From Lepus europaeus (lineage: Eukaryota > Chordata > Mammalia > Lagomorpha > Leporidae), in NCBI RefSeq assembly GCF_033115175.1, contig NC_084843.1, forward strand, positions 55,406,474 through 55,470,473: DNA of 64,000 nt, in the 5' to 3' direction. Below, in pieces: positions 58,620 to 64,000 of the stretch (positions are counted from its first letter, which is position 1; each line of letters begins with the position of its first letter). The translations under genes and the position numbers were made by a program. The notes beneath the pieces are model-generated. The model ran no database searches, was not told the origin of the DNA, and saw only the letters and a program-made list of their open reading frames with translations.

Positions 58620-58632
58620 AGTTTGTGCATGG

Positions 58633-60139
58633 TTTCTGTTGGATGCTACCCCCAGTATTTTATCTCTTTGCTGATTTTGCTTTGGATTCTTTGATTATCA
58701 TCAATTATAGCTGTGAATACAATAAGGTAGATCTGGGTACTACTTCAACCAAACTACTGAATGTGAACTTGGTCTTAATGATGCCCCCAAAATAAAAAAT
58801 ACAGAAACACAAGAGACTCATATATCAGTGTGTGCCAGTGACTTGGAGCTAAATGTTCATAGTCTTGGTATGCCTGCCTCCCCTGGCATGCCTTCAAGAC
58901 CACCACACTATGAAGACAATACATGCAGCCCCAACCAAGTTACAAATTGCTAATACCCTAATTCAGGAATGACAGGTCAATACAAGCATCACCAGAAGAG
59001 GGCTGTGGTAAAATTTCTCTGAAGTGGGTTTTCATGACACTTGCCAGCCCTCCTCTGGAACTCTAGCATCTGTCACTGCGCCAACTGTCACCCACTCCAT
59101 CATGCCCCTGATTTGCCGAGTATTCCAAGAGTGAGCTTTTCCTACTCATCTCTTATTCTTAAAATGTGTCTGCCTCATATAAGGCAAATAAAATTCTACC
59201 ACCTGAGGGGTTAGCTGGTTATTTGACAAATACATCTAGATTAATTCAATTGTACATTCTGGACCTTCAGGTTTAACTAAATCAGTTCAACTGAACAAAC
59301 ATGAATTGCATGCTATTTATGAGCTAGATGTTGTTACAGATCATATGAACAAAGCTTTGCAGGCTCTAGCCTAAAAAATAGATGACTCATTGTAAAAGAC
59401 ACAAGATTTAGTAAAATGTGTGCATGACTGGAAATTACTTGAGCTAGGTTCTAAGTCCTAACAGTTTGAATGGCATTAAGCAATCAGCCTCCATTTCCAA
59501 AAACATTTTATAATAACACTGATTCATATATAGTCAAATATGTGAGAGGCATGTTTCAGGGCTATGTATAATGCAGAAGTTATTTTATTGATAACCATCT
59601 CTATTGTTCATAGAGTATTATGAATGTGTGTGTGTAAAGGGGGCTGTAAAAATAACAATTTTAAATAACTAATAGTAGGTTGTGATGTTTTCACATATAC
59701 AGTGATTTAATATTAAAATAATTGAATTAATTACTCTTTTTCATATTATATGTGAAAGGAAAAATGGGAAACAGAAGATTGGAGGTTCACCATCCGTATG
59801 GATGATAAGCAGAAGAAAACCAGAACATGAATTTATATTTCCTAACTTGAAATGTTGTTTTATTTTTTGCTTGCTTTCAATACATCATAACTATCTCAAC
59901 AGCAACAAAGCCACATTACTCATGAAAATTCTGCCCCTATTTGTTCAATAATTCATTTGAAAAATAAATGTTTTGATAATGTAATGATAAAGTACATGAA
60001 AGCTATTGCTAAATAACACATGTATGCAAGACACTGCTTCACCTTTAAAGAAAAAAACAGTATTTGTAAGCTGAGACAAGGTAAATCATATGTAGGAAAT
60101 GTCTTTAACATTTTCAGAAGCGATTTGCAATAATTTGTA
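58633..60139. other. Unassigned intergenic DNA
   Basis: No recognisable gene. A small GT-rich patch lies at about 59624-59640. Confidence 0.45.
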
Positions 60140-61596
60140 TTAATCCTTCTATTAAGTAACATTTCCACTAATGAAGTTTTAGCAAGAGCAATTAGGGAAG
60201 AAAAACAAATAAAAGGGATACAAATTGGGAAGGAGAAAGTGAAACTCTTCCTATTTGCTGAGGACATATTCTTTTATAAAGGGGATCCAAAAGATTCCAC
60301 TAAGAGACTACCAGAACTCATAGAAGAGTTTGGTAAAGCAGCAGGATATAAAATCAACACACAAAAATCAACAGCCTTTGTATACACAGACAATGCCAAA
60401 GCTGAGAAAGAACTTCTAAGATCAATCCCATTCACAACAGCTACAAAAAAAAAAAAATCAAATATCTTGGAATAAATTTAACCAAGGATGTCAAAGATCT
60501 ATATTATGAGAATTACAAAACATAAAAAAGAAATAGAAAAAGATACAAAAAATGGAAAAATCTTCCATGTTCATGGATTGGAAGAATGAATATCATCAAA
60601 CTGTCCATACTACTAAAAGAAATCTATGGATTCAATGCAATACCAGTCAAAATACCAAGGACATTCTTCTCAGATATAGAAAAATGATGCTAAAATTCAT
60701 ATGGAAACACAAGAAATTCTGAATAGCTAAGGCAATCTTATACAACAAAAAACAAAGCTGGAGGTATCACAAAACCAGATTTCAAGACATATTACAGAGA
60801 AGTTATAATCAAAACAGCATGGTACTGTTACAAAAATAGATGGACAGGGTAGTGCAGCAAGTAAAGCCACTGCCTGGGCAAAGGACTTAAACAGACATAT
60901 TTCAAAAGCAGAAACCCAAATGACCAGCAGACACTTGAGAAAATGCTCAGGATCACTAATTATCAGGGAAATGCAAATCAAAACCATATGAGGTTTTACA
61001 TCCCCCTGTCAGAATGCTGGTGAGGATGTGGGGAAAAAGGTACCCTAATCCACTGTTGGTGAGAATGTAAACTGAGGCAGCCACTATGGAAGACAACTTG
61101 GAGACACCTCACAATCTGAATATAGACCTACAATATGACCCAGCCATCCCATTCCTGGGAATTTCCCCAAGGGAAATGAAATCAGCGTAAAAGTTATCTG
61201 TACCCCCACGCAGCTCAGTTCACAATAGTTAAGACATGGAATCAACCCAAATGTCCATCAACTGAAGACTGCATAAAGAACTTACGAGATGGGTATACCA
61301 TGGTATACTATACAATGGTTAAAAAAAATGAAATCCAGTCATTTGCAGCAAAATTGATGAAACTGGAAAACATCATAGTTAGTGAAATAAGCCAGTCCCA
61401 AAGGGACAAATACCATATGTTCTCTCTGACCTGTGAAAACTAATAGAGCACCTTAAAGGCAGTCTGTGGAAGGGAAATTAGCACTTTGAGAAGCAATGCC
61501 TTTGAACAGTTCTTGTCTTTACTGTTGAGGAAGTTTTTTTTTTTTTTCTCCATACTATTTGTTGAACTCAACATAGAGTTAATCATTTGTACATAA
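60140..61596 (+). mobile_element. Degraded L1 (ORF2 to 3' UTR) with internal deletion and SINE scrap
   Basis: ORF2 is readable as [43 protein letters not shown]. The reverse transcriptase FADD motif has become FAED (GAG at 60260-60262), so even this segment is catalytically dead. Near 60843-60878 a stretch resembling a CSINE head replaces a large part of ORF2, and L1 sequence resumes at about 60880. The 3' UTR is cut at about 61596 by the next L1. Confidence 0.88.
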
Positions 61597-63061
61597 TTTT
61601 TTTTTAAATTTTTATTTAATGGATATAAATTTACAAAGTACAGCTTATGGATTACAATGGCTTCCCCCCCCCCCATAACTTCCCTCCCACCCACAACCCT
61701 CCCCTTTCCCACTCCCTCTCCCCTTCCATTCAATTCAAGATTCATTTTCAATTCTCTTTATATACAGAAGATCAGTTTAGTATATATTAAGTAAACATTT
61801 CAACAGTTTGCCCTCACAGAGCAACACAAAGTGAAAAATACTGTTGGAGTACTAGTTATAGCATTAAATCACAATGTACAGCACATTAAAGACAGAGATC
61901 CTGCATGATATTTTTTAAAAATTGATTAATTTTCTATGCAATGTCCAATTTAAAACCAAGGTTTTTTTTTTTTCATTTTCAATTATCTTTATATACAGAA
62001 GATCGATTCAGTATATACTAAGTAAAGATTTCATCAGTTTGCACCCACACAGAAACACAAAGTATAAAAATACTGTTTCAGTACTAGTTATAGCATTACT
62101 TCACATTGGACAACACATTAAAGACAGATCCCACATGGGATGTAAGTACACAGTGACTCCTGTTGTTGACTTAACAATTTGACACTCTTGTTTATGGCAT
62201 CAGTAATCACCCTAGGCTCTAGTCATGAGTTGCCAAGGCTATGGAGGCCTTTAGGGTTTGCCGACTTCGATCTTATTCTGACAGGGTCATAGTCCAAGTG
62301 GAAATTCTCTCCTCCCTTCACAGAAAGGTACCTCCTTCTTTGATGGCCCCGTTCTTTCCACTGGGATCTCACTTGCAGAGATCTTTCATTTAGGTGTTTT
62401 TTTTTTTTGGTTTTTTTTTTTCCAGAGTGTCTTGGCTTTCCATGCCTAAAATACTCTCATGGGCTCTTCAGCCAGATCCGAATGCCTTAAGGGCTGATTC
62501 CAAGGCCAGAGTGTTGTTTAGGACATCCGCCATTCTATGAACAACATCAAAACAAACAACCCACTTAAGAGATGGGCCAAGGACCTCAAGAGACATTTTT
62601 GAAAGAGGAAATCCAAATGGCCAACAGACACATGAAAAAATGTTCAAGATCACTAGCAATCAGGGAAATGCAAATCGAAACCACAATGAGGTTTCACCTC
62701 ACCCCTGTTAGAATGGCTCACATTCAGACATCCACCAACAATAGATGCTGGAGAAGATATGGGGAAAAAGGGGCACTAACCCACTGTTGGTGGGAATGCA
62801 AACTGGTTAAGCCACTATGGAAGTCAGTCTGGAGATTCTTCAGAAAACTGAATATAACCCTACTATACAAACCTGTCATACCACTTCTTGGAATTTACCC
62901 AAGGGAAATTAAATTGGCAAACAAAAAAGCTGTCTGCACATCAATGTTTATTGCAGCTCAATTCACAATAGCTAAGACCTGGAAACAACCCAAATGCCCA
63001 TCAACAGTAGACTGGATAAAGAAATTATGGGACATGTACTCTATAGAATACTATACAGCAA

Positions 63062-63343
63062 GGCCGGCACCATGGCTCAACAGGCTAATCCTGCCTGTGG
63101 CCCCGGCACACCGGGTTCTAGTCCCGGTCGGGGCGCCGGATTCTGTCCCGGCTGCCCCTCTTCCAGTCCAGCTCTCTGCTGTGGCCAGGGAGTGCAGTGG
63201 AGGATGGCCCAAGTTCTTGGGCCCTGCACCCCATGGGAGACCAGGAGAAGCACCTGGCTCCTGCCTTCAAATCAGCACGGTGCGCTGGCCACAGCGCACT
63301 GGCCGCGGTGGCCATTGAAGGGTGACCCAACTGCAAAGGAAGA

Positions 63344-63389
<46 letters not shown>

Positions 63390-63429
63390 CACTCTGCCTG
63401 TCAAAAATAAAAATAAGTTAAAAAAAAAA
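63062..63429 (+). mobile_element. CSINE, young, inserted in L1 ORF2, exact target duplication
   Basis: The target duplication 'agaatactatacagca' is at 63045-63060 and 63430-63445. Full length, with head 'ggccggcaccatggctc', CT microsatellite and a long A-rich tail. It is the latest event in this stack. The 248-codon frame 62572-63318 is an accidental L1-SINE read-through. Confidence 0.97.
63347..63390. repeat. (CT)n microsatellite in a CSINE 3' region
   Basis: About 44 bases of CT with one TTT interruption near 63378. It is expanded relative to the other young CSINEs here and probably length-polymorphic. Confidence 0.93.
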
Positions 63430-64000
63430 AGAATACTATACAGCAGTCAAAAACAATGAAATCCAGCCATTTGCAAGAAGATGGAGGAATCTGGAAAACA
63501 TTATGCTAAGTGAAATAAGCCAGTCCCAAAGGGACAAATATCATATGTTCTCCCTGATCAGCAACAACTAACTGAGCACCAAAGTGGAAACCTGTTGAAG
63601 TGAAATGGACACTATGAGAAACAGTGACTTGATCAGCTCTTGTCCTGACTGTTGATGTACAATGCAATACTTTATCCATTATAGTATTTTTTTGTCCTAG
63701 TACTATTGTTTGAACTCTGTAATTGACACACAATTATTCTTAGGTGTTTAAATTTTAACTAAAAAGTGATCCCTGTTAAATATAAGAGTGGGACAAAGAG
63801 AGGGAGCAGATGTACAATTTGGGACATGCTCAATCGGACTTGCTCCAAATGGTGGAGTTAGAAACGGGCCAGAGGATTCCAATACAATCCCATCAAGGTG
63901 GCATGTACCAATGCCATCTCACTAGTCCAAGTGATCAACTTCAGTTCACAATTGATGGCTCTGATAGGTCTAAGAGTCAAAGGGATCACACTAACAAGAC

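Larger units (their letters stand above)
61597..64000 (-). mobile_element. Young L1 with twin-priming inversion, running off the window
   Basis: 61597-62540 is L1 3' UTR on minus, with the tail at 61597, the complement of the G-rich tract at about 61665-61730, and two copies of the 3' UTR unit. At 62540/62541 the strand switches. 62541-64000 is ORF2 C-terminus and 3' UTR on plus (frame from 62572: [72 protein letters not shown]). The plus part reaches, at the window edge, an L1 position about 90 bases upstream of where the minus part begins, as twin priming predicts. A CSINE splits the ORF2 part. The right end lies outside the window. Confidence 0.85.

Noticed and set aside
62572..63318. 248-codon plus frame, the longest in the window
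   Set aside because: It is L1 ORF2 C-terminus reading through a target site into a CSINE inserted at 63062. The second half is SINE translation, so it is not a gene.

Overview
The window is repeat-dense mammalian DNA, almost certainly from a leporid (European rabbit, Oryctolagus cuniculus, or a close relative). The main evidence is about 37 copies of the tRNA-derived leporid 'C' SINE (CSINE), together with rabbit-type LINE-1 elements whose 3' UTRs carry a G-rich tract. I found no intact protein-coding gene, no functional tRNA or rRNA gene, no CRISPR array and no prokaryotic feature. Nearly every listed ORF of 60-250 codons lies inside a SINE, LINE or LTR, or in unassigned AT-rich DNA.

Layout. 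1-18.6 kb: unassigned intergenic DNA with scattered CSINEs, two terminal-inverted-repeat DNA transposon relics, a twin-primed L1 fragment (14.2-14.6 kb), and a cluster of microsatellite and palindrome at 12.36-12.49 kb that includes a perfect 44-bp palindrome. 18.6-19.4 kb: a solo ERV LTR, minus strand, with exact 4-bp target duplications. 22.0-27.0 kb: more SINEs, a processed pseudogene of CAP1 (adenylyl cyclase-associated protein 1), and a 300-bp solo LTR of a different type with a 6-bp duplication. 29.5-33.8 kb: a degraded L1 interrupted by a second solo LTR of the 18.6-kb family. 34-48 kb: sparse SINEs, old L1 pieces, an isolated stretch resembling an L1 5' UTR, and a 66-bp tandem duplication. 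48-56 kb: old L1/HAL1-like relics invaded by younger L1s. Two of these lie tail to tail and form a kilobase-scale inverted repeat. 57.9-58.6 kb: a SINE inserted in a SINE, with both pairs of target duplications readable. 60-64 kb: an old L1 invaded by a younger L1 with a twin-priming inversion, itself hit by a young CSINE. This element runs off the window end.

Nothing here forms an operon or a cooperating gene set. What the window records well is a history of retrotransposition: target duplications, nested insertions that give relative ages, LTR and L1 3' UTR copies differing in internal repeat number, and two twin-primed inversions. The most useful leads are the palindrome cluster, the two ERV families, the L1 inverted repeat, the isolated L1 5'-UTR-like segment, and the CAP1 pseudogene with its long open C-terminal segment. 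Family names come from pattern recognition without a database search. Edges of old repeats are accurate to roughly 10-30 bases; edges given with target duplications are exact.
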